DNA of 64,000 nucleotides from Paraniabella hibiscisoli (GCF_022512515.1 NZ_JAKWBK010000001.1:4340001-4404000); one strand, 5' to 3'; counted from the stretch's first letter, positions 20,794 through 30,208 are shown. Translations and numbers: made by a program. The notes: generated by a model from the letters alone, not told the origin.

Positions 20794-21554
20794 ATGAAGC
20801 AGGTACAGCGTGATTTAACAAAAAAGCTTCTTGGCCAAAGCGAACGGTATTCCCAGGATAAATCGAAATCTCAATTGGAAAAGTGCCGGGGTATTGCACA
20901 AACCTTTGCTGAACTGGAAAACGGTATTGCAATTGTGAGTGATTTAAAAAATAACAGGAGCTACATTTATTCAGGCCAACTGGCCGATCGGCTGGGTATC
21001 TTTAAAAATAAGGCACAAGCAGAAATTGAAACGATCTGGGAAAGGGAGCTTTTTGATCAGCTGAACCCGGAAGATGTGCTCCGAAAACATCAGTTGGAGT
21101 TGCGCTTCTTTGAGTTTGTTCAGGGCATTACTTCCCCGGGCAGCGGGATTACTGTGTGGTCAGCCGTTTGCGGATTGCCGGTGATCATCCGCTACGATCT
21201 GTCTTGCATAAAATGTTTTACTTTTTCGACAGGCAGGACGACAGTGTGGAGCTGGCGCTATGCCTTTATAGCCTGGACTTATTTCCTTCCGGTACCTACT
21301 CAGGTATGATAGTAAATACGGCAAATGGAAATATTTGCTACCGCGCTGAGTTGGAGCATCTTTCTAAACTTTCCGGCCGGGAAAAAGAGATTTTAAAGTT
21401 GGTTCAGATAGGAAAGATCAGCAAAGAAATTGCAGAGCAGTTATTTATTAGTGTGAACACTGTGAACAGGCACCGCCAGAATATTTTGAAAAAGATGTCG
21501 GTTAGTAATATTACGCAAGCCTGCGCCCTGGCAGCAAATTTAAAATGGATCTAA
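20794..21554 (+). CDS. LuxR-type transcriptional regulator with PAS-like sensor, frameshifted
   Basis: About 253 residues. The first half (AELENGIAIVSDLKNNRSYIYSG; ELFDQLNPEDVLRKHQLELRFFEFVQ) looks like a PAS-fold sensor region, and the C-terminus is a LuxR helix-turn-helix: LSGREKEILKLVQIGKISKEIAEQL, FISVNTVNRHRQNILKKMSV. A break at C4 21134-21137 is cured by one C and gives SPGQRDYCVVSRLRIAGDH. No membrane segment is seen, so it acts in the cytoplasm. No hybrid two-component regulator or sigma/anti-sigma pair is visible in the glycosaminoglycan locus, so this gene at its right border is the nearest candidate regulator. Confidence 0.85.
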
Positions 21555-21573
21555 CGGCGTTGGCGATTATTAT

Positions 21574-22364
21574 TTAGTGGCTGAGAAAATCACTTTGGAG
21601 ATGGAAATACCTGGGGTCTGGATACAGGAATTCAAATCCAGATTCATCAATGAGTTTTTGGCAGATAACCGTTTTGCCACCCAAAGCAGGAAGGTCTTCA
21701 TCGCTCACCCCAAGTTGTGCATTAATTACTGATCTTTTTGTAGGGTGAAAAGGAGCCGTCACATTATATACAGCAGAGGTAACTTGCCTGGCTATCAATA
21801 AGTGAACAATCCTGCAAATGTCCTTGAAATGTACATGATTCACACAATTGTCTATTTCGGTAACCTTGTATTTATGAAGTAACCTTTCATCACCCATTAA
21901 CCCCCCAGCCTCAGGATGTTTACCTGTCTAAATAGTTTTGTTATCTCCTTTTCTCCTTCAACTTCCTTAGCAGGTAACATATCTTCTGTAACTGCCCCTG
22001 AAACTTGCTGGTAAACGCCAACAGAGCTCATTAAAGTAAGACTCCCGTTAAAGGCGGCTATAAATCGAGATATATTTCTGATCCTTGCATTCAGCCGATC
22101 GCGATCGATCCGCCTGGAAAATAAAGGCACTGTGATAATGATATGATCCAGTAAGTGTAGCTTTTCCCATGGTTGCCATCCGATGGCATCATTATTGGTT
22201 TTCTCAAAGTTGACTAGTTCAGGATGAAAGCCTTCACTTGTCAAAGTTTTAATTTTCCCAGGGCTGGTAACAGTGCTATGTATCTCAAAGTAATCTTTGA
22301 GATATTGTGCAAACCTGTATCCGAGCCAACCACAACCTATTATTCCTACCTTTTCTTTTATCAT
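21574..22364 (-). CDS. NAD(P)-binding Rossmann protein, YeeZ-like atypical SDR, frameshifted
   Basis: About 263 residues. The N-terminus EKVGIIGCGWLGYRFAQYL is a dinucleotide-binding GxGxxG-type loop, followed by HIIITVPLF, SLTLMSSVGVYQ and VNILRLGGLMGDERLL, then a conserved tail NHVHFKDICRIVHLLI and YNVTAPFHPTKRSV. This order is that of the YeeZ-like branch of epimerase-type SDR proteins, whose substrate is unknown. A break in the C6 run 21901-21906 (one more C in phase) separates the two halves. It ends 20 bases from the LuxR gene stop, convergent. Confidence 0.78.
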
Positions 22365-22585
22365 TTACTTTAATTATTAGGCCATAATACGAATGTAAGT
22401 ATTTACGGAAGCCTATACTATATTCGGTAATGGGAGCTGATAACCACCTTATCGGTCGCTCGTCAAGCCTTTACCTGTTTTATGATTGCATCTTTTCGAA
22501 GCTTTCAAAAAATATGGAAAATTAGTCTCAGCTAAATATCTATTACCAATACGGAATGTGCTCGCCGCGTATACGACAGTTTTAA

Positions 22586-23768
22586 CTAATGGAGTTTACC
22601 TAAAATTTTTTCCAGGCTTTCTTGCAGTTTAGGAATAGATACAGATAAATCCTGGTGAAGCGCATCATAATAGTCTTCAGAAATATCGGGATGGCTGTCA
22701 TCTTTAAATGCAGCATATTCCATTTTCATAATCTGAACTATATAAAGAAAATAGTCGTAGGCCCAGCTTGTTGGAACCAGCTCGTATAGGAACGTACCCG
22801 GTTTGCAGAACATAATATTGGTGAAAGATGCTCCATGCGGCCCTATTATAAACGAAGCGTTCCTGTATATATCAATTTGTTCTTTCACGCTTCTTTTTTA
22901 TCTTCAATGATGATAAAGTTGAATTTTTCAGCAGCTCAATCACTTCGTGCTCATTCTTAACAGCCCGCCGTGCTTTCCTGCTAATATATATTCTGTTTCC
23001 TGCAGAAGGTGTATCTGCCGTTATAGCTAAGCTTTTTTCAACATTTCGTTTTATGGAAAGTATTTCATTAACGTTGGGTTTTCAGGTTCCCATGTCTCCA
23101 AAAATGATTTTTTCAGCCGACAGCTTAAATTCCCGGCTATCGATGTAATTGGCAGGATTGAAACCCAGCAATTCCATATATTCTTTTTCATAGTTTCCTC
23201 CAAAAGAATGATAAGTGATATAGATATCCCGAAGATCTTTGTCGCCCAATGCATCCTTTATGCGACTTAGCTTGGCTGCCACCATTAATACATAATCGTA
23301 GTAGCCGGTGAGTGAGTTGAAAGTGCTAAAATCCTGGTGATGGCTTGCTAAAGGAATTAATGTGCCCACAGTCTTGCCCGGTCGCTTATCCATTTGGAAT
23401 GCTTCAGCAATAATTCCCCGCTGATCCCAGTCGGTGCATAAAACTTTCCTGTTGATGATAATGGCGCCGTTTTTTGAAATAAAGCCGTTGGTGAAATCAC
23501 GTTCCCATACATAAACCTCTCCGGATGAAAATGTGTTTGCCTGGTAAATTAATTCTTGTGACGAACTTTGATTAGGTACATCCGGTAGCTGAACCGCTGA
23601 TGCGGGAACCGTTTTAATACAATATGGTTCGAGCTCCTGTAAAGTCTCCTGGATGGTTAACAGCTTAAAGCCTTTCAGCCGCCAGTAAGTTTCGCGAAAA
23701 GAATTCATTCCAAGTGCGCGCTTTAATTTGCTGAGTAAACTAACTGCTGGAGGTTTGAAGGCTGTCAT
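22586..23768 (-). CDS. GT61-type glycosyltransferase (DUF563), interrupted
   Basis: About 390 residues without signal peptide. The C-terminal motif ASFIIGPHGASFTNIMFCKPGT with ELVP is diagnostic for family 61 glycosyltransferases/capsule biosynthesis proteins; the middle has SAGNRIYISRKARRAVKNEHEVIELL and the N-terminal third has EVYVWERDFTNGFISKNGAIII and IPLASHHQDFSTFNSLTGYYDYV. Besides at least two one-base breaks near 22906 and 22945, an in-frame TGA lies at 23082-23084 between FGDMGT and KPNVNEILSIKRN with both sides in the same frame. So a nonsense change or an odd error is present here. No other capsule gene is beside it. Confidence 0.78.
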
Positions 23769-24217
23769 GTGATGAGCTAAGTGTTATAATATTGGTTGTA
23801 GAATGATCAATTGTCTCAATAGACATCATAAACCTGTTCAAAGATAATTCTGCCTAATTCAACGCCCAAAATAATATTTGGTCATATTTTAATAAAAGCT
23901 CAGTACTTTTTTACGTTTTTAGTGATGGTATTAAGTTCGAAAGTACGGTGGCATCTTTGGCAAAAGTACTAATAAATAACAAGCTTGTAAGTAGATCAGA
24001 CGAGCTATCCGACTGCAGTAGCGAAATTGTAATCGAAACTGCGTAGGTATTTTCAATTTTATCGAATGAACGTTAGCAGTTACCAGTTGTCTTTATGCAA
24101 AGCTCAATTGAAACAATTACTTTTACGCAAATTATTGAAATTACCGGGTAGAACATAAGCACAGGATGGGGCCGGAATCAGTTTTTGCCGGTAGAAATGC
24201 TCAATTATAAAAGTTAG
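23769..24217. other. Intergenic region
   Basis: About 450 bases with stops in all frames. The only structure I see is the short inverted repeat AATTG-AAA-CAATT at 24106-24118, about 100 bases before the SDR gene, a possible operator. Confidence 0.35.
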
Positions 24218-24928
24218 ATGAATATGCAAAACATAGAAAATAAAGTAGCCTACATTACAGGAGGAACAAAGGGGATCGGTTTGGGAATTGCAAAGGCTTT
24301 AACGGAAAACGGGGTAAAAGTAGCCATATCTGGTAGAAATATCAAGGCAGCTGAAGAGATCAGGCAGACTTTGGGAAATGAAAATGTGTTGGTTCTGCAA
24401 GCAGACGTAAGGAATTTTGATGATGAAGTGCGGGCGGTTGAGCAGATTGTAGCAACCTACGGAAAGTTGGATGTGGCGATCGCCAATGCGGGTGTGGGTA
24501 AATTTGCTCCGGTTGATGAATTAAGCCTCGAAGATTGGAATGCGATGATTGATACTAACCTGACAGGCATATTTCATACACTAAAAGCAACCGTTGATCA
24601 ATTAAAACAAAATAAGGGTTATTATATCTCTATTGCATCATTGGCAGGCACCAACTTCTTTGCACAGGCTGCAGGCTATAATGCATCCAAATTCGGAGTA
24701 GTAGGCTTTACACAGGCTGCGATGCTGGATTTGCGTAGCTATGATATAAAATGCACCACCATTATGCCCGGCTCGGTAACCTCCGAATTTAACGGCCATG
24801 TTCCCAATGAAGAGGATGCCTGGAAAATTCAACCCTCTGATCTTGGACAGATCGTTGTAGACTTATTAAAGATGAACCCCAATGTGTTACCCAGCAAAAT
24901 TGAAGTGCGCCCAACAAAGACAAAATAG
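24218..24928 (+). CDS. Short-chain dehydrogenase/reductase
   Basis: A 236-residue cytoplasmic NAD(P)H-dependent oxidoreductase of the classical SDR type. Present are TGGTKGIGLGIAKAL (cofactor loop, residue 15 on), DVRNFDDE, IANAGVGKF (NAG motif), SIASLAG with the catalytic Ser, YNASKFGVVGF (Tyr-x3-Lys near 152) and IMPGSVTSEF. Length is slightly below the 250 typical of the family. Uninterrupted. Substrate cannot be read from the sequence; the gene stands alone, convergent with a hypothetical lipoprotein. Confidence 0.88.
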   Translation: MNMQNIENKVAYITGGTKGIGLGIAKALTENGVKVAISGRNIKAAEEIRQTLGNENVLVLQADVRNFDDEVRAVEQIVATYGKLDVAIANAGVGKFAPVDELSLEDWNAMIDTNLTGIFHTLKATVDQLKQNKGYYISIASLAGTNFFAQAAGYNASKFGVVGFTQAAMLDLRSYDIKCTTIMPGSVTSEFNGHVPNEEDAWKIQPSDLGQIVVDLLKMNPNVLPSKIEVRPTKTK

Positions 24929-25007
24929 CGGGCTTATATATTTTAAGCGAGCAGCATTTTACATCAACTGTCATGGGTCAACTTTCAACCTGTATTTATC
25001 GTCTGGC

Positions 25008-25718
25008 TCATTCTTTAACAACATATTTTAACCTGTATTCTTTTACAGCGAGTGTATCCCGTGCCTGCAATGTTTGTATAAATTGCTCATTAAACTGATT
25101 GTGTACAGTGCCAAAAGCCAGTTCTTTGCGTTCACCTTGTGCATTATAACGAACCAGTTTGTAATAAAGCAGAGACACTTCAACGGAAGGATCGCCTTCG
25201 TGAACAATATACTGGTAATTATAGGTGCCGTTTGAATTGATATCAAATTTGTATTTAAAAAGATCTGATTCTACGATAGGCACATCAGCCACTTTGTTTG
25301 TAACCCCGGACTTCATAATGCTTACACCATTAAGCCTCTCAATATTGATGATGTCAGTTACATACCTGACCTGGTCCTTGGAATGGTAGACAAAATTTGA
25401 ATTGCGGTAGGAATCGGCATTGGGTTCTTTGAAGTTCGACAGATGAAGTATGGTACTGTTGCCGTTAGTGGTAACGTATTGTCTTTCCAGGAAGTTTAGC
25501 AAATTTTGCTGATTGTTTTTAGGGTCAAGTTCTGAACCTGCAACAAAAAAGCGCATTTCAGACACCGAAATAAGTTGATCAAATGCCAACTGCAGCGGAT
25601 ATCCGGCTGTTGTTACTTCCTCAGCATCTTTGGTACAGGAACTTTGAAAGACTACGACAAATAAGAGAAAGGGTAAAATGAATAAATGGCTATGTACAAA
25701 ATGCAATCTTGAATTCAT
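25008..25718 (-). CDS. Hypothetical lipoprotein
   Basis: A 236-residue protein of no family I recognise. The N-terminus SHLFILPFLLFVVVFQSSC is a lipoprotein signal with Cys28. The remainder is soluble with no repeats, with blocks such as YPLQLAFDQLISVSEMRFF and TYNYQYIVHEGDPSVEVSL suggesting beta structure. It may sit in the periplasm or outer membrane. Confidence 0.7.
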   Translation of the reverse strand: MNSRLHFVHSHLFILPFLLFVVVFQSSCTKDAEEVTTAGYPLQLAFDQLISVSEMRFFVAGSELDPKNNQQNLLNFLERQYVTTNGNSTILHLSNFKEPNADSYRNSNFVYHSKDQVRYVTDIINIERLNGVSIMKSGVTNKVADVPIVESDLFKYKFDINSNGTYNYQYIVHEGDPSVEVSLLYYKLVRYNAQGERKELAFGTVHNQFNEQFIQTLQARDTLAVKEYRLKYVVKE

Positions 25719-25851
25719 GCTTCCAGGTTTTGAATCTTATCAAACAATATGAAAGCCCTAAAAATAATAGATTGTTGTTGGTACTTGACTAAAGTAGTGT
25801 TAAACTAGTCCGAAAAAGTTATAGCTTCCTATGATACGAGGTTATATTTTT

Positions 25852-26256
25852 TTAAGTGTTTGCATGAAGAATGCGTTTCATTGTTTCCAATGGAATTGGC
25901 TTTTCCATTAACCCCTGGGCAATGGGATAGTCATTGATCCTGTATTTATCTTCAGGAGTGATAGATGAGGTGGCCACATAGATTTTTATCATCTTAGTAA
26001 CGCTTTCAGGTAGCTTTGAAAACATTTCCAGGAATTCCCAGCCGTTGATCTCCGGCATTTCAATATCAAGAAATATGATATCGGGCAGGCGTATGGAAGG
26101 ATCCTTTACAGCTGTTTGGAGTAATTCTAAACCTTCGCGGCCATTGTCAGCAAATAGTATATCTACATGGTTGCAACAGTGGGCAATCATTTTACGCATC
26201 ACTAACTTGTAGACAGAGTCGTCGTCTACTATGAGTAGCTGTAATGTTGAGGGCAT
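25852..26256 (-). CDS. Single-domain response regulator (CheY-like)
   Basis: 134 residues, only a receiver domain. The acidic pocket is LLIVDDDSVYKLV (Asp11-13), the phosphoacceptor lies in FLDIEMPEINGWEFL, the switch Thr/Ser in YVATSS and the conserved Lys in LMEKPIP. There is no output domain and no kinase beside it. It is clearly a paralogue of the receiver protein at 42601-43011, sharing DDD-VYKLV, HCC/LCC-type cysteines, ADNGREG/AENGREA and LPDIIFLDIEMPE. It probably relays phosphate in a kinase network. Confidence 0.88.
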   Translation of the reverse strand: MPSTLQLLIVDDDSVYKLVMRKMIAHCCNHVDILFADNGREGLELLQTAVKDPSIRLPDIIFLDIEMPEINGWEFLEMFSKLPESVTKMIKIYVATSSITPEDKYRINDYPIAQGLMEKPIPLETMKRILHANT

Positions 26257-26594
26257 ATATGTTTGAATTTAAGGGCCTGAATACCGGGCTAGAGTATTTC
26301 AAATTAAAGGTACAATTAAATGTATTACTAATGGTGATATATATGGACTATCTGGATAGATTGGGAAATGACTGTTTGAACGTCTATTTCAGGCATTTTA
26401 CAAACATGGCTCAACCATCACAAGTAGCCGCTAATAATACGTGCTATGATATTGGAGGACATGAGAGGGGGTAGCTCAAAGAAAGATCAACGAGGGAAAA
26501 AAGTTTTGAGGATTGTATTATTGAGCTGATAGCTTTCGAGCCTGGTGTATGATCACATTTCAAATTGATTCTATGGTCTTGAAAAGGCGGTTCG

Positions 26595-26693
26595 CGTTTC
26601 GGAAACGATGTTGATGCTATGCATAATCTATATCCAATTCCACAAACGGATATCTCCTACAATAGTGAGCTCATCCAAAATAAAGGTTATTAG
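26595..26693 (+). pseudogene. Remnant: C-terminal tail of a SusD-family protein
   Basis: Read on the plus strand, codons ending at the TAG of 26691-26693 give RFGNDVDAMHNLYPIPQTDI and then SYNSELIQNKGY and stop. The LYPIPQ-D-I-NP-L-QN-GY pattern is the standard C-terminal end of SusD/RagB proteins (compare LYPFPQNETDV...NPGY of the intact gene at 8411). Upstream of 26595 the frame closes quickly and no SusD body is found, so only the tail of a lost gene remains. Confidence 0.6.
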
Positions 26694-26827
26694 GTTACAA
26701 TCTTATACGGTTTACTTGTTGCCGGTATTTAATAAGCTCATGTCACCCGAAATGGATACTCTCTAGCGTTTTAATTACATCGCTTATTCCAATGAAAACG
26801 ACATTTGTGCTATAAAAATTTATAGTT

Positions 26828-26977
26828 ATGATCAAACAAGTTAAGTTGGGAAGTCAGGGACTAACTGTTCCGGTGATTGCCTACCTGATTGGATTTGAAC
26901 ACCCCCAATCCTTTAAAAAACTGTTTAAAAGTAAAACCAATCAGTCTCCATTAGAGTATCGACAGTCTTTTCATTAG
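26828..26977 (+). pseudogene. Chimeric remnant: aldo/keto reductase start fused to AraC-family end
   Basis: A 49-codon open frame with ATG. The first 16 residues MIKQVKLGSQGLTVPV match the start of aldo/keto reductases of the YakC/AKR13 type. The following residues YLIGFEHPQSFKKLFKSKTN and QSPLEYRQSF match the last helix of AraC-family regulators (GF-HPQSF-K-FK--T-QSP-E-R). The two halves are fused in frame, as expected of a deletion between neighbouring genes. It is unlikely to make a functional protein. Confidence 0.7.
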
Positions 26978-27128
26978 CCTTAAACGGATAAATCAAATGG
27001 AAACAGGGTGATTGGTACATTTTTCTCATCCACTAGGTACATACGATCTCGCCGGTATGAATTTCAAGTGCGATATAGAAGAAAGCTGTTGTTGAAAGAA
27101 CTGGCTCTGTAATCTTGTCAAAAAATAG

Positions 27129-27509
27129 GTGATGCCTCACAATAACACAATTCAAAAGATCAATATTGTTCAGAAGCTTAATTTATTTTTTGAGTATTGG
27201 AAGCCTAAGGTAGCAGGGGAACTAAATGGCCAGCAGGTTAAGTTGGTGAAATTTAAAGGCGAATTTGTATGGCATAAGCATGATTCAGAAGACGAGATGT
27301 TCCTGGTTGTAAAAGGCAGTTTTTCTATGCATTTGCGGGATAAAGTGATTGACTTGACTGAAGGAGAATTTATCGTCATCCCTAAAGGAGTAGAACATAA
27401 GCCGGTAGCAGAGACCGAAGTTTCGGTAATGTTAATCGAACCGGCTTCTATTCTGAATACCGGGGATGTGATAAGTGATTTAACGGCTGCGGAGCTTGAT
27501 CATATATAA
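27129..27509 (+). CDS. Cupin-domain protein
   Basis: 126 residues with a single small beta-barrel. The first cupin motif is KGEFVWHKHDSEDEMFLVVKG (His-x-His...Glu metal ligands near residues 50-58) and the second is GEFIVIPKGVEHKPVAE (His ligand). Length and order fit cupin-2 sugar- or metal-binding proteins of unknown substrate. The translation could begin at Met1 or Met2. Convergent with the M20 gene. Confidence 0.85.
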   Translation: MMPHNNTIQKINIVQKLNLFFEYWKPKVAGELNGQQVKLVKFKGEFVWHKHDSEDEMFLVVKGSFSMHLRDKVIDLTEGEFIVIPKGVEHKPVAETEVSVMLIEPASILNTGDVISDLTAAELDHI

Positions 27510-27518
27510 ATAAGAATA

Positions 27519-27541
27519 GAAAGATAGAGTCATTATCTTTC
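27519..27541. terminator. Possible bidirectional terminator
   Basis: GAAAGATA (27519-27526) pairs with TATCTTTC (27534-27541) over a seven-base loop, between the convergent cupin and M20 genes. The stem is AT-rich and lacks a strong U-run, so the call is tentative. Confidence 0.4.
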
Positions 27542-27544
27542 AGC

Positions 27545-28766
27545 TTAATTCTCACGTCGTGCCCTATTCGGGGAAACAGAATGAGCGGACAGCAACTCTA
27601 ATGCTATCCATGCCATCAGCCCCGGAGCATCGCGTAGGGCGTCTTCATCAATATCGAAAAGCGGTGTATGTAAGCCCGATGTAATGCCTTTGTTTTCGTT
27701 TCCCACGCCCAATAAGTAAAAGCATGCCGGGATTTGCTGTGAGTAGCTGGCAAAATCCTCTGCTGCAGTCCATATCGCTGCCTCGCTTACAGCATCATTG
27801 CCGAGATAGGTACTGGCTGCTTTTTTAACAGATCCTGTTACGTGGCTATGGTTGTTTAAAACCGGGTAGCCCACCGTAATTTCAACATCACAGGTTGCAC
27901 CCGAGGCTTCGGCTATGGAGGCTGTTGTACGGCGTATCCATTCATGTGCCTGGGTTCTCCATTGTTCATCAAAGCAACGCAGCGTTCCCTCCATAGTCAC
28001 TTCGTTAGGGATAATGTTCACAGCGCCATCGGCAATAATGCGCCCGATCGATAGAACCGTAGGAGAAGTAGGATTGGCCTTGCGGCTTACAATTTGCTGA
28101 AGTGCTATTACGATCTGCGCTGCAGCATATACGGGATCTGTAAGTGTATGGGGTAGTGCGCCATGCCCCCTTTGCCCTTTACAGCAAAACGTAATTGATC
28201 CATGGATGCCATAAAAGCACCACTCCGAACTGCGATAGAACCCGCTGGTAACCGTGGATCCACATGTTGCCCGATAATAAAGTCTGGACGGGGCTATCCA
28301 GAGCACCTTCCTTTATCAACATGCTGGCACCTCCCGGCAACACTTCTTCTCCAGGCTGGAATATTAATTTGATAGTGCCTGAAAATTTTGGCCGTAATTG
28401 TTGTAGTATCCCTGCAGTTGAGAGTAAGGATGCCGTGTGAGCGTCGTGCCCGCAGGCATGCATAATGCCTGGCCTGGTTGACCTGTAAATGGCATTGTTT
28501 TCCTCCGTTATCGGTAAGGCATCCATATCAGCCCGTAGCGCGATTGTTCGTTTACCCGGCAATGCGCCCGTTATCATACCAACCACTCCCGTACCGGCCA
28601 TAGGTTGCCATGGAATTCCCAGCTTATCCAGTATGGTCTTAATAAATGTACTGGTCTCTTTTTCTTCAAAAGATAGTTCCGGATGTGCGTGCAGGTGCCG
28701 GCGCATGGAAATGGTTTCGGCTCCCGAACTGCGTGCTAATTGTTTAATATCGTTTAAGGTGATCAC
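27545..28766 (-). CDS. M20-family amidohydrolase (hippurate/N-acyl amino acid hydrolase type), frameshifted
   Basis: Metal-dependent amidohydrolase of about 405 residues. MRRHLHAHPELSFEE, ALRADMDALPI, MHACGHDAHTASLL (metal ligands) and LIFQPGEEVLPGGASMLI (catalytic Glu pair) are intact. After the breaks come KGKGGHGALPHTLTDPVYAA, VNIIPNEVTMEGTLRCFD, AEDFASYSQQIPACFYLLG and GLHTPLFDIDEDAL. Frame breaks are at CCC 28270-28272 and C5 28166-28170 (G runs on the coding strand). Members deacylate N-acyl amino acids or indole conjugates; substrate here is unknown. No signal peptide. Confidence 0.88.
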
Positions 28767-29165
28767 TGGTTGATGAAGGTACGCACAAAAACCTCATCCG
28801 TCAAATAGGGATAAGTACTGATAACCCGGTTTAGCCCCTTTGTCTGGCCCGGCGATAATACTTCCTGTGGATTCAGGCTTTTTTATGAAGAAAGCCAACC
28901 AAATCCATGAAGACAGAAAGTATTCTCTTTTACATGATGCCGACCAGTTTTTGCTTATGACGGTGGCTTTAGGAGTGACTAATTTGGCCAGCCTATTAAC
29001 TGGGACTTTAGCGAAACCTGGAAACTTTTATTATGGCCTCAGCCTACTGTTACTACAATAGAAACGCCATGATTTTGTAGACTACACCCGAGCGTTTTCA
29101 ACCTAGCAATGCCATACGGGGAAAATCCCTTTTTTCTTTTTGTTACTTTTTCTACTTTGTTTTTG
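28767..29165. other. Intergenic region with a doubtful small frame
   Basis: An open frame at 28840-29061 (plus) could encode about 58-73 residues (MKKANQIHEDRKYSLLHDAD...), with a weakly hydrophobic end but no family resemblance. I see no ribosome-binding or promoter signal deciding its reality. Confidence 0.3.
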
Positions 29166-29183
29166 TTAATCAGTACTGATTAA
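29166..29183. promoter_or_regulatory. Perfect 18-base palindrome, candidate operator
   Basis: TTAATCAGTACTGATTAA reads identically on both strands and lies 113 bases before the ATG of the nucleoside-phosphorylase-like gene at 29297. Size and symmetry fit a dimeric regulator site (for example MarR or TetR type); the regulator is not identified. Confidence 0.5.
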
Positions 29184-29296
29184 TCATTCTAAGCAAATGG
29201 AACCAACGGTCTACAATGGAAATGCATCAGCGAGTGTAACGGATCTCATTAGTGTTAGCTGAAATAAAAAGACAAACTAATAGCAGGTATAGTAAC

Positions 29297-30208
29297 ATGA
29301 AAAATATTTCGATAATTGTCAATAGCAGCCGGGAAGCAGCGCCCATGCTCCATGCAATGCTTAGCTCAAAATTGAAACCGAAGGAGTTTCCTTCTCCTCT
29401 AAAATTGTATAGTCCGAGAAATGAATTCACCAAAATGAAAGAACCGCGGGCCGTATTTTTAATGAATAATGGAGCCAGGGAAAGCGTAGTAGTTAAAGTA
29501 TATTGTATACAGGATTTCATGTATCCGCGTGCAGCTATCGAATCGTTTAAGCTGGCCAGTTCAAATTCGCAGGAGAAGTATAGGGTGTTGCCGCATTTGA
29601 TAAAAAGTGATCCCGATCTGGTTATTACTGCAGGAACTGCAGCGGGCCCGGATGCAATCTCTTTAAATGGTTCAATAATAATAGGAGGTAATTTTTTCAT
29701 CCATGACGGGCAAGCCGGCAATTCTCAAGGCCATCTGACCCATCCTGATTTCGGACAGCTGCTGGCCTGTAATGTTAATGCGGGCGTATTTAATCTTGTT
29801 GACAAGGATTTTAAAAGCAAGGTAGCGCCTAAGTTTTTGCAAGCACCTTTGAATGCTGCCAAACCTGCTATTTGTAAAGCCTCCTGCCTGTATTCAGCTA
29901 TTAGTACAGTGAATGTTACAGATGATGCAGAAGATGCTTGGATCGCTAGTGATCCATTGGCACATTTTAAACAGATAGAAAGTACGCTCCCTGCTAATTC
30001 CGTCGAGACAACACATGGTCTTATTAAGCTGTGCACCGACAAGCCCATACTATTTGTATCTGCTATTACGAATCGGTTGGGATGTTTTAAAGAGGAGGTA
30101 ACACCTGCCCAAAATTATGTAGCATCCTTCAATGCCGGGATTTTTATGTCGCAGTTTATTGTATCACTCAATGAGTACTTTTTAAAGGGCGGAGTCCTGG
30201 ATCTTTAG
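29297..30208 (+). CDS. Nucleoside-phosphorylase-superfamily-like protein
   Basis: About 303 residues, start chosen at ATG 29297 (MKNISIIVNSSREAAPML) because the upstream 15 codons are polar and lack a start context. DLVITAGTAAGPDA, GSIIIGGNFFIHDG, VETTHGLIKLC and PILFVSAITNRLGCFKEEV followed by QNYVASFNAGIFMSQFIVSL resemble the core of phosphorylase/MTA-nucleosidase proteins, where a Gly-rich strand, a Glu-Thr-H-type substrate site and a conserved late Asn/Ala helix recur. The assignment is from motif shape only and may be wrong. The gene stands alone behind a palindromic operator. Confidence 0.45.
   Translation: MKNISIIVNSSREAAPMLHAMLSSKLKPKEFPSPLKLYSPRNEFTKMKEPRAVFLMNNGARESVVVKVYCIQDFMYPRAAIESFKLASSNSQEKYRVLPHLIKSDPDLVITAGTAAGPDAISLNGSIIIGGNFFIHDGQAGNSQGHLTHPDFGQLLACNVNAGVFNLVDKDFKSKVAPKFLQAPLNAAKPAICKASCLYSAISTVNVTDDAEDAWIASDPLAHFKQIESTLPANSVETTHGLIKLCTDKPILFVSAITNRLGCFKEEVTPAQNYVASFNAGIFMSQFIVSLNEYFLKGGVLDL

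Noticed and set aside
26244..26474. 76-codon frame after the first receiver gene
   Set aside because: No family, no signal and atypical composition; lies next to decayed genes, so not listed as a gene.
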